Part shown: positions 51,807-60,904 of the stretch, piece after piece
Layout of the letters: each line of letters starts with the position of its first letter
How positions within the stretch are numbered: position 1 is the first letter of the stretch
NCBI GenBank assembly: GCA_041396705.1
Contig: JAWKYB010000014.1
Span: 1 to 64,000 of the forward strand
DNA: 64,000 nucleotides
Origin: Alphaproteobacteria bacterium
GTDB lineage: Bacteria; Pseudomonadota; Alphaproteobacteria; CALKHQ01
Direction: 5' to 3'
Translations under genes and position numbers: made by a program
The notes under the pieces: generated by a model
Databases searched by the model: none
What the model was told of the DNA's origin: nothing
The model's input: only the letters and a program-made list of their open reading frames with translations

Positions 51807-52682
51807 TCACCGCGCGACGCCGACCTCACGCCCGGCCAGCCATGCCTCGACCGCAGCGATCTGGCCGTCGTCCATCAGTGCCGGCGCGTGCCCCGCATCG
51901 GCGACGACGAACTCCGCGACGCGTCCGCTGCGGTGGGTCCGCTTCATCTGCGCCACCGTTTCCGCCGAAAGCAGGTCGGAGCGGGCGCCGCGGACCGCCA
52001 GCACCGGCGCGTCGACGCGGGCCCAGGCCTCCCAAAGCGCGACGTCCTGCGGATCGCCTTGCGCACGAAAGGCGTCGCCGATCTTCGGATCGTAGCCGAG
52101 GATGTAGTAGCCGCCGCGCATGTGCTGCAGGCTGTGATCGGCAAGATGGCGCCACTGCGCGTCGGTGAGCGTTCCGAACGGCGCATGGATCTCGCGCAGA
52201 TAGGCCTCGCCCTGCTCCAGCGTATCGAAGCGGACCGGCTTGCCCACATAGGCGGCGAGACGGCCGAGGAACGCGCCGGGAATCAACGGGCCGATGTCGT
52301 TCATGACCAGCCGGCGGATCGGCGAGCGCAGCCCGGCGGCGAGGAACATGCCGATCAGCCCGCCCATTGATGTGCCGACCCAGTCCACCGCCTCCACATC
52401 GAGGCGGGCAATCAGCGCAGCCATGTCGGCGCAATATTGCGGATAGCCGTAGCCGGCCGGATCGGTCAGCCACATGCTGCGGCCGCGCCCGACGACGTCG
52501 GGACAGACCACGCGCCGTCCGGCCGCCGCCAGCCGACCGGCCAGGGCATCGAAATCCCGCCCGTTCCGGGTCAACCCGTGCACGCACACCACCGGACAGG
52601 GGTCGTCGGCCGGACCCCATTCCGTATAGGCGACCTTGTGGAATCCCGCTGCCGTCAGCCCGAGAAAATGCTTCTGCTGCAT
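51807..52682 (-). CDS. alpha/beta-hydrolase
   Basis: 291 residues of a classical alpha/beta hydrolase. The oxyanion region is VCVHGLTRNGRDFD, the nucleophile elbow is VGTSMGGLIGM, the acid is near VRGARSDLLS and the His in VADAGHAPALMDD. The substrate is unknown. The start at 52682 gives MQQKHFLGLTAAGFHKVAY. It is divergent from the CoA-transferase operon across 69 nt. Confidence 0.87.
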   Translation of the reverse strand: MQQKHFLGLTAAGFHKVAYTEWGPADDPCPVVCVHGLTRNGRDFDALAGRLAAAGRRVVCPDVVGRGRSMWLTDPAGYGYPQYCADMAALIARLDVEAVDWVGTSMGGLIGMFLAAGLRSPIRRLVMNDIGPLIPGAFLGRLAAYVGKPVRFDTLEQGEAYLREIHAPFGTLTDAQWRHLADHSLQHMRGGYYILGYDPKIGDAFRAQGDPQDVALWEAWARVDAPVLAVRGARSDLLSAETVAQMKRTHRSGRVAEFVVADAGHAPALMDDGQIAAVEAWLAGREVGVAR

Positions 52683-52751
52683 GGTCTTTCCCGCCTATCG
52701 TCCGGCCGCGGCAGCCGCGGCACCACCATGGACGGAGATAGACGCAACACG

Positions 52752-53954
52752 ATGACGGCTCAATCGCCGAGCACTACGCCGGACGGCGCCGGCCCGCTGG
52801 CCGGCATCGTCGTGCTGGACCTGACCCGCGTGCTGGCGGGCCCCTACTGCACCATGGTGCTGGCCAACCTGGGCGCGCGAGTGATCAAGATCGAGCGGCC
52901 GGGCACCGGGGAGGACAGCCGCGCCTTCGGGCCCTATGTCAATGGCGTGTCGGCCTATTTCCTGTCGCTCAACCATGGCAAGCAGAGCCTGGCGCTGGAC
53001 CTGAAGCTGGCCGAGGATCGGGCCGTGTTCGACCGGCTGCTCGCGCGCGCCGACGTGCTGGTCGAGAACTTCCGTCCCGGCACGCTGGACCGGCTCGGCT
53101 ATGGCTGGGAGGCGGTGCACGCCCGTCACCCGCGGCTGGTCTACGCCGCCTGCTCCGGCTTCGGCCAGACCGGTCCCTATGCCGACCGGCCGGCCTATGA
53201 CATGGTGGTGCAGGCCATGGGCGGCATCATGAGCATCACCGGCCAGCCCGGCGCGCCGCCGACGCGGGTCGGCACTTCGGTCGGCGACATCACCGCCGGC
53301 CTGTTCACCGCGATCGGCATCCAGGCCGCGCTGATCGAGCGCGCCCGCACCGGTACCGGCCAGCTGGTCGACGTCGCCATGCTCGACTGCCAGGTCGCCA
53401 TCCTGGAGAACGCGATCGCCCGCTACGTCGCCACCGGCCGCGTGCCAGGCCCGATGGGTGCCCGTCACCCGTCGATCACGCCATTCGAGGCCTTCCACGC
53501 CGACGACGGCCACATCATCATCGCGGCCGGCAACGACTCGCTGTTCGCCCGGCTGGCGTCGGCGCTCGGCCGCCCTGAGCTGGCCGCGGACCCCCGTTTC
53601 GCCACCAACGACGCCCGCACCGCCCATGTCGATGCGGTGAAGACCGAGATCGAGGCCGCGCTGGCGGGCGGCAGCGTCGCGCATTGGCTTGCCGTGCTGC
53701 AGGCCGCCGGCGTGCCCTGCGGCCCGATCAACGACGTGGCGACGGTGCTGGCCGATCCCCATATCCGGGGACGCAACATGATCGCGACGCTGGCCGACGG
53801 CCCCAATGCCGGCTTCGTGGTCGCCGGGAACCCCATCAAGCTGTCGGGCCATGCGGATACGGCCTCGCGGCCCGGCGCGCCGGTGCTCGACGCCGACCGC
53901 CCGACGATCCTGGCCTGGCTGAACAATTCCCATGACCCGGGGGATCCGCACTGA
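52752..53954 (+). CDS. CaiB/BaiF (class III) CoA-transferase family protein
   Basis: 400 residues. The family moves CoA between carboxylic acids through an aspartyl thioester. Visible blocks are VLDLTRVLAGPYCTMVLANL, the region KIERPGTGEDSR, LSLNHGKQSLALDLK and the conserved Asp in AYDMVVQAMGGIMSITG. The ATG at 52752 is preferred; an ATG at 52728 exists upstream. Its stop overlaps the start of the next gene by one base (TGATG), so this is the first gene of a coupled three-gene operon. Confidence 0.93.
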   Translation: MTAQSPSTTPDGAGPLAGIVVLDLTRVLAGPYCTMVLANLGARVIKIERPGTGEDSRAFGPYVNGVSAYFLSLNHGKQSLALDLKLAEDRAVFDRLLARADVLVENFRPGTLDRLGYGWEAVHARHPRLVYAACSGFGQTGPYADRPAYDMVVQAMGGIMSITGQPGAPPTRVGTSVGDITAGLFTAIGIQAALIERARTGTGQLVDVAMLDCQVAILENAIARYVATGRVPGPMGARHPSITPFEAFHADDGHIIIAAGNDSLFARLASALGRPELAADPRFATNDARTAHVDAVKTEIEAALAGGSVAHWLAVLQAAGVPCGPINDVATVLADPHIRGRNMIATLADGPNAGFVVAGNPIKLSGHADTASRPGAPVLDADRPTILAWLNNSHDPGDPH

Positions 53955-56395
53955 TGCGCTTCCTGCGCCGCACGTTCCGCATCCTGATCTGGCTGACCGG
54001 CAGCATCGTCATGCTGGCGATGCTGCTGGTCGGCGGCGCGCTGATCTGGCTGAGCTCGTCCGAGCCGCAGATCGACGGCGAGATCGTGCTGGCCAGCCCG
54101 CAGGCGCCGGTCACCGTGCTGCGCGACGCCCGCGGCATCGTCCACATCCGCGCCGACAACGAGGCGGACGCCTACTATGCGCTCGGCTTCGTCCATGCCC
54201 AGGACCGCTTCCCGCAGATGGAGCAGATGCGGCGCCTCGGTGCCGGCCGGCTGTCGGAGATCGTGGCGATCGATTCGGTCGTCGACCTCGACAGGTTCGC
54301 CCGCACCCTCGGTCTCTATCGGCTGGCGGAACAGACCTACGAAACCGCGAGCCCGGAGCTGAAGGCGACGCTCGATGCCTATGCTGCCGGCGTCAACGGC
54401 TACCTCGCGACCCACGAGGGCGCCTGGTCGCCGGCGATGTACATGCGGCTGCCGCCCAGCTTCGACCTCGACAGCTATCGCCCCGAGCCGTGGCGGCCGG
54501 CGGACTCGCTGGTGTGGGGCAAGCTGATGGCCATCTTCCTGGCCGGCTGGAATTTCTCGTACGAGATCGAGCGGATGCGGGTCGAGCGCGTCCTCGGCCC
54601 GGCGCTGACATCGGAATACTACCCCGACCTGCCGGAATCGGAATACGGCCCCACCCTACCCGTCTGGGACCAGGCGGCGCTGGATGCCGATGCCGACTGG
54701 CAGGCGGCCGCCGCCGACATTCCGCCGCTGTTCCGCACACCCTGGGACGCGTCCAACGCCTGGGTGGTCGACGGCAGCATGACCGCCAGCGGCATGCCGC
54801 TGCTCGCCAACGACCCGCACCTGCGCCACGGCCTGCCCGGCACATGGTACATGGTCCACATCAAGACGCCGACGATGGACCTGGTCGGCGGTACCACGCC
54901 GGGGGTGCCGTTCCACATCCTCGGCCACAACGGCCACATCGCCTGGGGCTTCACCACCACCCATTCCGACATGGCCGACACGTTCATCGAGCGGCTGAAC
55001 CCGGACGACACGGCCCAGTACCAGACGCCGAACGGCTGGGCAGCCGTCGAAACCCGCGCGGAGACGCTGGCCATCGCCGGCGGCGACAGCCTGACCTTCA
55101 CGGTCCGCCAGACCCGCCACGGCCCGGTCATCTCCGATCTGCGCCCCGACGATGCGGCCGATGTTCTGGCGGAGGGCGAAATCCTGGCGCTGTCCGCGCC
55201 CTATCTGCTACCCGACGACACCACGGCCGAGGGTATGCTGCGGCTGAACCGGGCGACCGACTGGGCGAGCTTCCGCGAGGCGGCGCGGCTGTTCGTCGCG
55301 CCGCAGCAGAACATGCACTATGGCGACACCGCCGGGAACATCGGCTTCATCGCGCCGGCCCGCGTTCCGATCCGGGCCGGCGGCGACGGCCGCGCCCCGG
55401 CGCCCGGGTGGAGCGGCGCGTTCGACTGGGTCGGCTGGATCCCGTTCGACGACCTGCCGCAGGCGTTCAACCCGCCCGCCCACAGCATCGTCAACGCCAA
55501 CAACCGGGTTGTCGGCGACGACTACCCCTATTTCCTCGGCAGCACCTACGACTTCCCCTATCGCAGCGACCGCATCCACCAGATGCTGGACGGGGCCGAC
55601 GCGCTGACCGCCGCCGATTTCCGCGCCATGCAGCACGACGTGCTGTCGTTGGAGGCCCGTCAGCTGCTGCCGCTGATGCTGGACGGCGAGTTCCGCGATC
55701 CGCGTGCCCAGGCCGCCGCCGCCCGGCTCGCCGCCTGGGACGGCCGGATGACGGCCGACGCGGCCGAGCCACTGATTTACGAGGCGTGGGCACGTGAGCT
55801 GAACCGCACCATCCCCGCCGACGAACTGGGCGCGATCTTTCCCGACGTATTCTCGCGCAAGCCGGATTTCGTCGCCGCGGTGCTGACCGAGATGCCGCAC
55901 TGGTGCGACGACGTCACCACCGACTCGGTCGAGGACTGCGACGCCATGCGCGAGCGCTCGCTGCTGGCCGCGCTCGATTTCCTGGCCGCGCGCTATGGCG
56001 ACGACCCCGCACAATGGGCCTGGGGCGAGGCCCACCGCGCGAACTTCCGCCACCAGGCGATCGGCCGCATCCCGCTGCTCGGCGACTGGCTCGACGCCTC
56101 GGTGCCGACCGGCGGCAGCTGGGCGACCGTGATGCGCGGCGGCACCCCGTTCGGCAACGACGACGACCCGTTCCTGAACGTCCACGGGGCCGGGCTGCGC
56201 GCGGTCTACGACCTCGGCGACCTCGACCAGTCGGTGTTCTCGATGGCGCCCGGCCAGTCCGACAATCCCTATTCGCCCTACTGGTCGAACCTGGCCCAGC
56301 CCTGGGCCGACGGCGAGTATTGGCCGATTCCGACGTCCTGGGCCCAGGCGGAGGACAACGCGGTCGCCACCCTGATCCTGCGGCCCGGCGGATGA
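53954..56395 (+). CDS. penicillin acylase family Ntn-hydrolase
   Basis: 813 residues of a self-cleaving amidohydrolase. A single N-terminal membrane segment (ILIWLTGSIVMLAMLLVGGA) anchors or exports it. The alpha-chain begins with VTVLRDARGIVHIRADNEAD and YYALGFVHAQDRFPQM. The nucleophile is probably Ser267 at the new N-terminus of the beta chain (SNAWVVDGSMTASGMPLL), and the later conserved NDPHL and GRRI-type residues are present. Substrates in the family include penicillins and N-acyl amino acids or homoserine lactones; the one here is unknown. Its start overlaps the CoA-transferase stop and its stop the ilvA start. Confidence 0.93.
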   Translation: MRFLRRTFRILIWLTGSIVMLAMLLVGGALIWLSSSEPQIDGEIVLASPQAPVTVLRDARGIVHIRADNEADAYYALGFVHAQDRFPQMEQMRRLGAGRLSEIVAIDSVVDLDRFARTLGLYRLAEQTYETASPELKATLDAYAAGVNGYLATHEGAWSPAMYMRLPPSFDLDSYRPEPWRPADSLVWGKLMAIFLAGWNFSYEIERMRVERVLGPALTSEYYPDLPESEYGPTLPVWDQAALDADADWQAAAADIPPLFRTPWDASNAWVVDGSMTASGMPLLANDPHLRHGLPGTWYMVHIKTPTMDLVGGTTPGVPFHILGHNGHIAWGFTTTHSDMADTFIERLNPDDTAQYQTPNGWAAVETRAETLAIAGGDSLTFTVRQTRHGPVISDLRPDDAADVLAEGEILALSAPYLLPDDTTAEGMLRLNRATDWASFREAARLFVAPQQNMHYGDTAGNIGFIAPARVPIRAGGDGRAPAPGWSGAFDWVGWIPFDDLPQAFNPPAHSIVNANNRVVGDDYPYFLGSTYDFPYRSDRIHQMLDGADALTAADFRAMQHDVLSLEARQLLPLMLDGEFRDPRAQAAAARLAAWDGRMTADAAEPLIYEAWARELNRTIPADELGAIFPDVFSRKPDFVAAVLTEMPHWCDDVTTDSVEDCDAMRERSLLAALDFLAARYGDDPAQWAWGEAHRANFRHQAIGRIPLLGDWLDASVPTGGSWATVMRGGTPFGNDDDPFLNVHGAGLRAVYDLGDLDQSVFSMAPGQSDNPYSPYWSNLAQPWADGEYWPIPTSWAQAEDNAVATLILRPGG

Positions 56396-57612
56396 GCGCC
56401 GAGGACTTCGCCGTCGGCGTCGACGACATCCGCGCCGCGGCGGCGCGGATCGCCGACGCCACCATCGCCACGCCGACCGTGCCGGCGCCGGCGTTGTCGG
56501 CACGGCTGGGCTGCGACCTGTTCCTGAAGCTGGAAACCCTGCAGGTTACCGGCTCGTTCAAGCCGCGGGGCGCCCTGAACAAACTGCTGAGCCTGCCCGA
56601 GGACGCGCGCCGCCGCGGCGTGATCGCGATGTCGGCCGGCAACCACGCACAGGGCGTGGCCTATCACGCCGGCCGGCTCGGCATCCCGGCGACCATCGTC
56701 ATGCCGCTGGGCACGCCGTTCACCAAGATCGCGTCGACCGAAGGCTATGGGGCGACCGTCGACCTGTTCGGCCACGAGATCGACGCCTGCCGCGCCCATG
56801 CGCGCAAGCTCGCCGACGAGCGCGGCCTGACCCTGATCCACCCCTATGACGACCCGGCGATCATCGCCGGCCAGGGCAGCGTCGCGCTGGAGATGCTGGC
56901 CGCCGTGCCGGACCTGCAGGCGCTGGTGGTGCCGATCGGCGGCGGCGGGCTGATGGCCGGCATCGCCATCGCCGCGCGTGCGGTGCGCCCCGACATCGCG
57001 CTGATCGGCGTGCAGTCGGCCGCCTATCCCACGCTGGCGCGCGACGGGCGGCCGCTGCCGGGCGGGACCACCCTGGCCGAGGGCATCGCCGTGCGCACGC
57101 CGGGCAGCCTGACCCGGCCGGTGATCGGCGCGCTGGTCGACGACATCCTGGTGGTCGACGACAGCCGCATCGAACAGGCGATCGCGCTGATGGCCGAACG
57201 CGCCAACGTGGTCGCCGAAGGCGCCGGGGCGGCCGGGCTGGCCGCGATCATGGCCGAGCCGGAACGCTTCGCCGGCGTGCGCGTCGGTCTTGTCGTCTGC
57301 GGCGGCAATATCGACAACCGCCTGCTGTCGTCCGTGCTGCTGCGCAGCCTGATCACCGACGGGCGCATGATGGGGCTGCGGCTGCGGATCGAGGATCGGC
57401 CGGGCGCGCTGGCCTCGCTGGTCGGCACGGTTGCCGACGTCGGCGGCAACATCGTCGAGGTCGCACACCGGCGATTGCACCTCGACGTGCCGGTCAAGTC
57501 GGTCGAGATCGACATCGAGATCGAGACCCGCGGCCCGGCCCACGGCCAGAAGGTGATCGACGCGCTGCAGCGCATCGGCGCGGCCTGCACCCGGCTGGAC
57601 GAGATCGACTGA
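56392..57612 (+). CDS. ilvA: threonine ammonia-lyase (threonine deaminase) with ACT domain
   Basis: 406 residues of a PLP fold-type II enzyme turning threonine into 2-oxobutanoate. The PLP Lys is in LQVTGSFKPRGALNKL, the glycine loop in VPIGGGGLMAG and the C-terminal part of the catalytic domain in VVCGGNIDN. A C-terminal ACT domain (MGLRLRIEDRPGALASLVGT) suggests allosteric control. The 400-residue form with one ACT domain is also named tdcB/ilvA in many genomes; which of the biosynthetic or catabolic roles applies is not resolved. It is coupled to the acylase gene by ATGA. Confidence 0.92.
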   Translation: MSAEDFAVGVDDIRAAAARIADATIATPTVPAPALSARLGCDLFLKLETLQVTGSFKPRGALNKLLSLPEDARRRGVIAMSAGNHAQGVAYHAGRLGIPATIVMPLGTPFTKIASTEGYGATVDLFGHEIDACRAHARKLADERGLTLIHPYDDPAIIAGQGSVALEMLAAVPDLQALVVPIGGGGLMAGIAIAARAVRPDIALIGVQSAAYPTLARDGRPLPGGTTLAEGIAVRTPGSLTRPVIGALVDDILVVDDSRIEQAIALMAERANVVAEGAGAAGLAAIMAEPERFAGVRVGLVVCGGNIDNRLLSSVLLRSLITDGRMMGLRLRIEDRPGALASLVGTVADVGGNIVEVAHRRLHLDVPVKSVEIDIEIETRGPAHGQKVIDALQRIGAACTRLDEID

Positions 57613-57638
57613 GCGAAGCCGGCCGGCTTCACCGGCTA

Positions 57639-57673
57639 TTAACCCAAATTCGGTTCATTGGGCGCGGTTAACC
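57639..57673. promoter_or_regulatory. two TTAACC half-sites upstream of motA
   Basis: TTAACC occurs at 57639-57644 and again at 57668-57673. This is the half-motif of the CtrA regulator (TTAA-N7-TTAAC), which controls flagellar genes in many alphaproteobacteria, but the full spacing is not met. A weak candidate regulatory site in the 89-nt gap. Confidence 0.3.
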
Positions 57674-57701
57674 GTAATCAGGAACCGGGCAGCCCGCTCC
57701 C

Positions 57702-58568
57702 ATGCTCGTCATCATCGGCATCGTTGTCGTTTTCGCCATGGTGTTCGGCGGCTTCATCGCCGCCGGCGGCCATCTGGAGGTCATCATCGAGGCCCTGCCG
57801 TTCGAGATGATCATCATCGGCGGGGCGGCCGCCGGCGCGACCATCATCTCCAATCCCGGCTGGGTGCTGAAAGGCGCGCTGAAGGGCTTCGGCCGCGCCA
57901 TGAAGGGCCCGCGGTTCAAGAAGGCCGACTATATCGAGCTGCTGAGCCTGCAGTACCAGATCTTCCGGCTGGCCAAGACCAAGGGCATGCTGGCGCTGGA
58001 AGCGCACATCGAGAACCCGCACGAGAGCGCGCTGTTCTCGCAGTTTCCCAAGATCCAGAAGGACCACCACGCGCTCGATTTCGTCTGCGACTATCTGCGG
58101 ATGCTGACGCTGGGCACGGACAACCCCCACGAGCTCGAAGCGATCATCGACGAGGAGCTGGAGACCCACCACCACGAGGACCACGCGGTCAGCCATGCGA
58201 TGACCAACATCTCGGACGGTCTTCCGGCGCTGGGCATCGTCGCCGCGGTGCTGGGCGTGATCAAGACCATGTCGTCGATCGACCAGCCGCCGTCCGTCCT
58301 CGGCGGTCTGATCGCCGGCGCACTGGTCGGTACCTTCCTCGGGATTTTCCTTTCCTATGGCATCGTCGGCCCGATGGCGAACGCCTGCAAGCAGGCGCAG
58401 GAAGCCGATTCCAAGTACCTGGAATGCATCAAGGCCGGGCTGCTCGCCCACATGCAGGGCTATGCCCCGCAGGTCTCGATCGAGTTCGCGCGCAAGACCC
58501 TGTTGTCGGGTGTGCGCCCCACCTTTGCCGAGCTCGAGGAGGCGACCGGCAGCCTGCCCGCGGTGTGA
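57702..58568 (+). CDS. motA: flagellar motor stator protein MotA
   Basis: 288 residues. The inner-membrane stator subunit conducts protons with MotB. The N-terminal segment MLVIIGIVVVFAMVFGGFIA and the glycine-rich GGAAAGATIISNP are typical of MotA. The cytoplasmic loop carries acidic and basic residues used in torque generation (LRMLTLGTDNPHELEAIIDE), and the last two helices are IVAAVLGVIKTMSSI and GGLIAGALVGTFLGIFLSYG. motB follows 37 nt later. Confidence 0.96.
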   Translation: MLVIIGIVVVFAMVFGGFIAAGGHLEVIIEALPFEMIIIGGAAAGATIISNPGWVLKGALKGFGRAMKGPRFKKADYIELLSLQYQIFRLAKTKGMLALEAHIENPHESALFSQFPKIQKDHHALDFVCDYLRMLTLGTDNPHELEAIIDEELETHHHEDHAVSHAMTNISDGLPALGIVAAVLGVIKTMSSIDQPPSVLGGLIAGALVGTFLGIFLSYGIVGPMANACKQAQEADSKYLECIKAGLLAHMQGYAPQVSIEFARKTLLSGVRPTFAELEEATGSLPAV

Positions 58569-58605
58569 CCCCGCGGCCGGGATGAGTCTCAGGTAGGAGA
58601 TCGTC

Positions 58606-59907
58606 ATGGCGGACGATGCGATCGCCCCCATTATCGTCAAGAAGAAGATCGTCGCCGGCGGCGGCCATCACGGCGGCGCCTGGAAGATCGCCTATGCCGA
58701 CTTCGTGACCGCGATGATGGCGTTCTTCCTGCTGATGTGGCTGATCAACGCCACCAGCCCCGACCAGAAGACCGGCATCGCCAACTTCTTCACCCCGTCG
58801 AACGCGCGCCCGTCGGGCAGCGGTGCCGGCGGCATCCTGGGCGGCACCAGCATCATGGCCGACGGCATGGCGCGGGCCGCCGGCACGCCGGCACAGGTCG
58901 TGATTTCGCTGCCGTCAACCAACGCGGACAGCATGGGCGGGCCGTCGGACGGCAAATACTCCGGCACCAACGTCACCGAGATCCTCGACCAGTTGAAGGA
59001 GGACGGCGTCGACGTGCTGAACTATCCGGAGATCCTCGCCGATCTCGCCCGCCAGACCGACGCCCGCCAGGTGCTGCGCGCGCTGGAGGCCGAGGGCGTC
59101 GACGTCTTCACCCATCCGGAGATCCTCGACGAGATCTTCGACGTCGCCTCGCCGCTGCCGGCCAGCCCGACGCACAGCGAAGGCACCGAGACCCTGGGCG
59201 ACCTGACCGAGCAGGCCATGCAGAGCGCCATGGACCAGGCGGTCGGCGCGCTGAGCGAGCAGGATCTTTCCGGCATGACCGCCGAGGAAATCCAGGAAAT
59301 GACCGAGGCGTTGGCGACGCAGATCGCGCGCGGCCAGGCCGCCGAGGCGATGGCGGCGGCGGAGCAGCAGCAGTTCGAGCAGACCGAGCAGGCCATCCGC
59401 CAGGCGATCGACAGCATCCCGGAACTCGAGCCCTATCGCGACAACCTGCGCATCGAACAGACGCCGGAAGGCCTGCGCATCCAGATCGTCGACGGCGAGA
59501 CCGACGCGATGTTCCCCAGCGGCAGCGCGACCCTGCACGACCAGACCGCGACGTTGGTCGACGTGATCGCCCAGGTGATCCGGGAACTGCCCAACGACAT
59601 CATGATCACCGGCCACACCGACGCGCGTCCGTTCCAGACCGACGGCGGCTACGGCAACTGGGAGCTGTCGTCCGACCGCGCCAACGCCGCCCGCCGCGCG
59701 CTGATCGCCGCCGGGATTCCGGAGGACCGGATCGCCCGCGTGGTCGGCCGTGCCGACCGCGACCCGCTGGATGCCGACGACCCGTTCGCGGCGGTCAACC
59801 GGCGCATCAGCTTCGTGGTGCTCAGCCAGGTACCGACGGTGGACGGCATGCCGGACACCGGCGACGCGGCAATCGGCGGCGCGATCACGATCGACCAGGA
59901 ACAGTGA
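58606..59907 (+). CDS. motB: flagellar motor stator protein MotB
   Basis: 433 residues. The N-terminal transmembrane helix carries the proton-binding Asp (AYADFVTAMMAFFLLMWLIN). A long linker rich in Glu/Gln and Ala (EAMAAAEQQQFEQTEQA) precedes the C-terminal OmpA-like peptidoglycan-binding domain (ITGHTDARPF, NWELSSDRANAARRALI). The protein is longer than E. coli MotB (308), mainly through the linker, as in other alphaproteobacteria. A GTAGGAGA ribosome site precedes the ATG. Confidence 0.96.
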   Translation: MADDAIAPIIVKKKIVAGGGHHGGAWKIAYADFVTAMMAFFLLMWLINATSPDQKTGIANFFTPSNARPSGSGAGGILGGTSIMADGMARAAGTPAQVVISLPSTNADSMGGPSDGKYSGTNVTEILDQLKEDGVDVLNYPEILADLARQTDARQVLRALEAEGVDVFTHPEILDEIFDVASPLPASPTHSEGTETLGDLTEQAMQSAMDQAVGALSEQDLSGMTAEEIQEMTEALATQIARGQAAEAMAAAEQQQFEQTEQAIRQAIDSIPELEPYRDNLRIEQTPEGLRIQIVDGETDAMFPSGSATLHDQTATLVDVIAQVIRELPNDIMITGHTDARPFQTDGGYGNWELSSDRANAARRALIAAGIPEDRIARVVGRADRDPLDADDPFAAVNRRISFVVLSQVPTVDGMPDTGDAAIGGAITIDQEQ

Positions 59908-59981
59908 GCGCACGAGCGCCGGCCCGCCGGCGCCGGCAGTCACAGTCTCGCGATTTCATGGCGCCGGACGGCCCGTTCCGC

Positions 59982-59987
59982 TAATAT
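59982..59987 (+). promoter_or_regulatory. -10-like element of a possibly leaderless bpt transcript
   Basis: TAATAT ends 6 nt before the bpt ATG, the same distance found for the two leader peptides. The -35 region is weak (around 59959-59964). No ribosome site is visible, so leaderless translation is likely. Confidence 0.4.
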
Positions 59988-59993
59988 TCTTGC

Positions 59994-60716
59994 ATGCACG
60001 AGAGCGGGCACCCACTACCCAAGTTCATGTTCGTGACGCCGCCGCGGCCCTGTCCGTATCTGCCGGGGCGGATCGAACGCGACATGTTCGTGGAGCTGGC
60101 GCCGCCGAACGCTGACCGGCTGCACCAGCGGCTCGCCCACCTCGGCTTCCGCCGCAGCCACAACGTCGTCTACCGGCCCGACTGCCCCGGCTGCCAGTCC
60201 TGCGTCTCGGTGCGGGTGCTGGTCGACGCCTTCGCGCCGCAGCGCAGCCTGGCCCGCATCTGGAAGCGCAACCAGGACCTTCATTGCCGCCTGCGCCCGC
60301 CGGTGGCGACTCGGGAGCAGTTCGACCTGTTCCAGGCCTATCAGCAGGAACGCCACGGCGACGGCGAAATGGCGCTGATGGACTTCGACGACTACCGGGC
60401 GATGATCGAGAACACCATGGTGGACAGCCATGTGATCGAGTTCCGCGACCCCGACTATCGCCTGGTCGCCACCTGCCTCGCCGACCAGCTCGACGACGGC
60501 CTGTCCGCCGTCTACAGCTTCTTCGACCCGGCCGATGCCCGCCGCAGCCTGGGCAACCAGGTAATTCTGTGGCTGATCGACACCGCCCGCCGCGAGCGGC
60601 TGCGCTATGTCTATCTGGGCTACTGGATCCGCCACAGCCGCAAGATGGCCTACAAGGCGCGGTTCCAGCCGCTGGAGGGCCTGGGGCCCGGCGGCTGGGC
60701 CCCGTTGGTGCCGTAA
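59994..60716 (+). CDS. bpt: aspartate/glutamate leucyltransferase (arginyl-tRNA-protein transferase family)
   Basis: 240 residues. The enzyme adds Leu from Leu-tRNA to N-terminal Asp or Glu, marking proteins for ClpS/ClpAP degradation. The N-terminal cysteine cluster CPYLPGRIERDMFVEL and YRPDCPGCQSCVSVRV, YSFFDPADARRSLGNQVILW and YLGYWIRHSRKMAYKARFQP match the ATE/Bpt family. The length fits Bpt (about 240). Its ATG directly follows a TAATAT plus 6 nt and lacks a ribosome site, so translation may be leaderless. Confidence 0.95.
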   Translation: MHESGHPLPKFMFVTPPRPCPYLPGRIERDMFVELAPPNADRLHQRLAHLGFRRSHNVVYRPDCPGCQSCVSVRVLVDAFAPQRSLARIWKRNQDLHCRLRPPVATREQFDLFQAYQQERHGDGEMALMDFDDYRAMIENTMVDSHVIEFRDPDYRLVATCLADQLDDGLSAVYSFFDPADARRSLGNQVILWLIDTARRERLRYVYLGYWIRHSRKMAYKARFQPLEGLGPGGWAPLVP

Positions 60717-60877
60717 GCGGCGTCGTTGCGCCGATTCCGACCCGCCCGTATAACGAAAGCACAAGGCCCGGCCGCAGCGTCGCAACGAGACGGCGTGCCG
60801 AACGGGCCGTGTGAGGCCGAACCCCTCACATCCGGGCCGTTGCGGCGTCGGTCGCGTGCGGGCGGAGGAGGCGAACC

Positions 60878-60904
60878 ATGGGAGACCAACGTGAAAAGGC
60901 GTGA
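60878..60904 (+). CDS. 8-codon upstream ORF overlapping the dctP start
   Basis: ATG at 60878 reads MGDQREKA and stops at 60902-60904, inside dctP but in another frame. GGAGGAGG ends 6 nt upstream, a stronger ribosome site than the one for dctP. It could load ribosomes for dctP or reduce its translation; a chance ORF is also possible. Confidence 0.35.
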   Translation: MGDQREKA

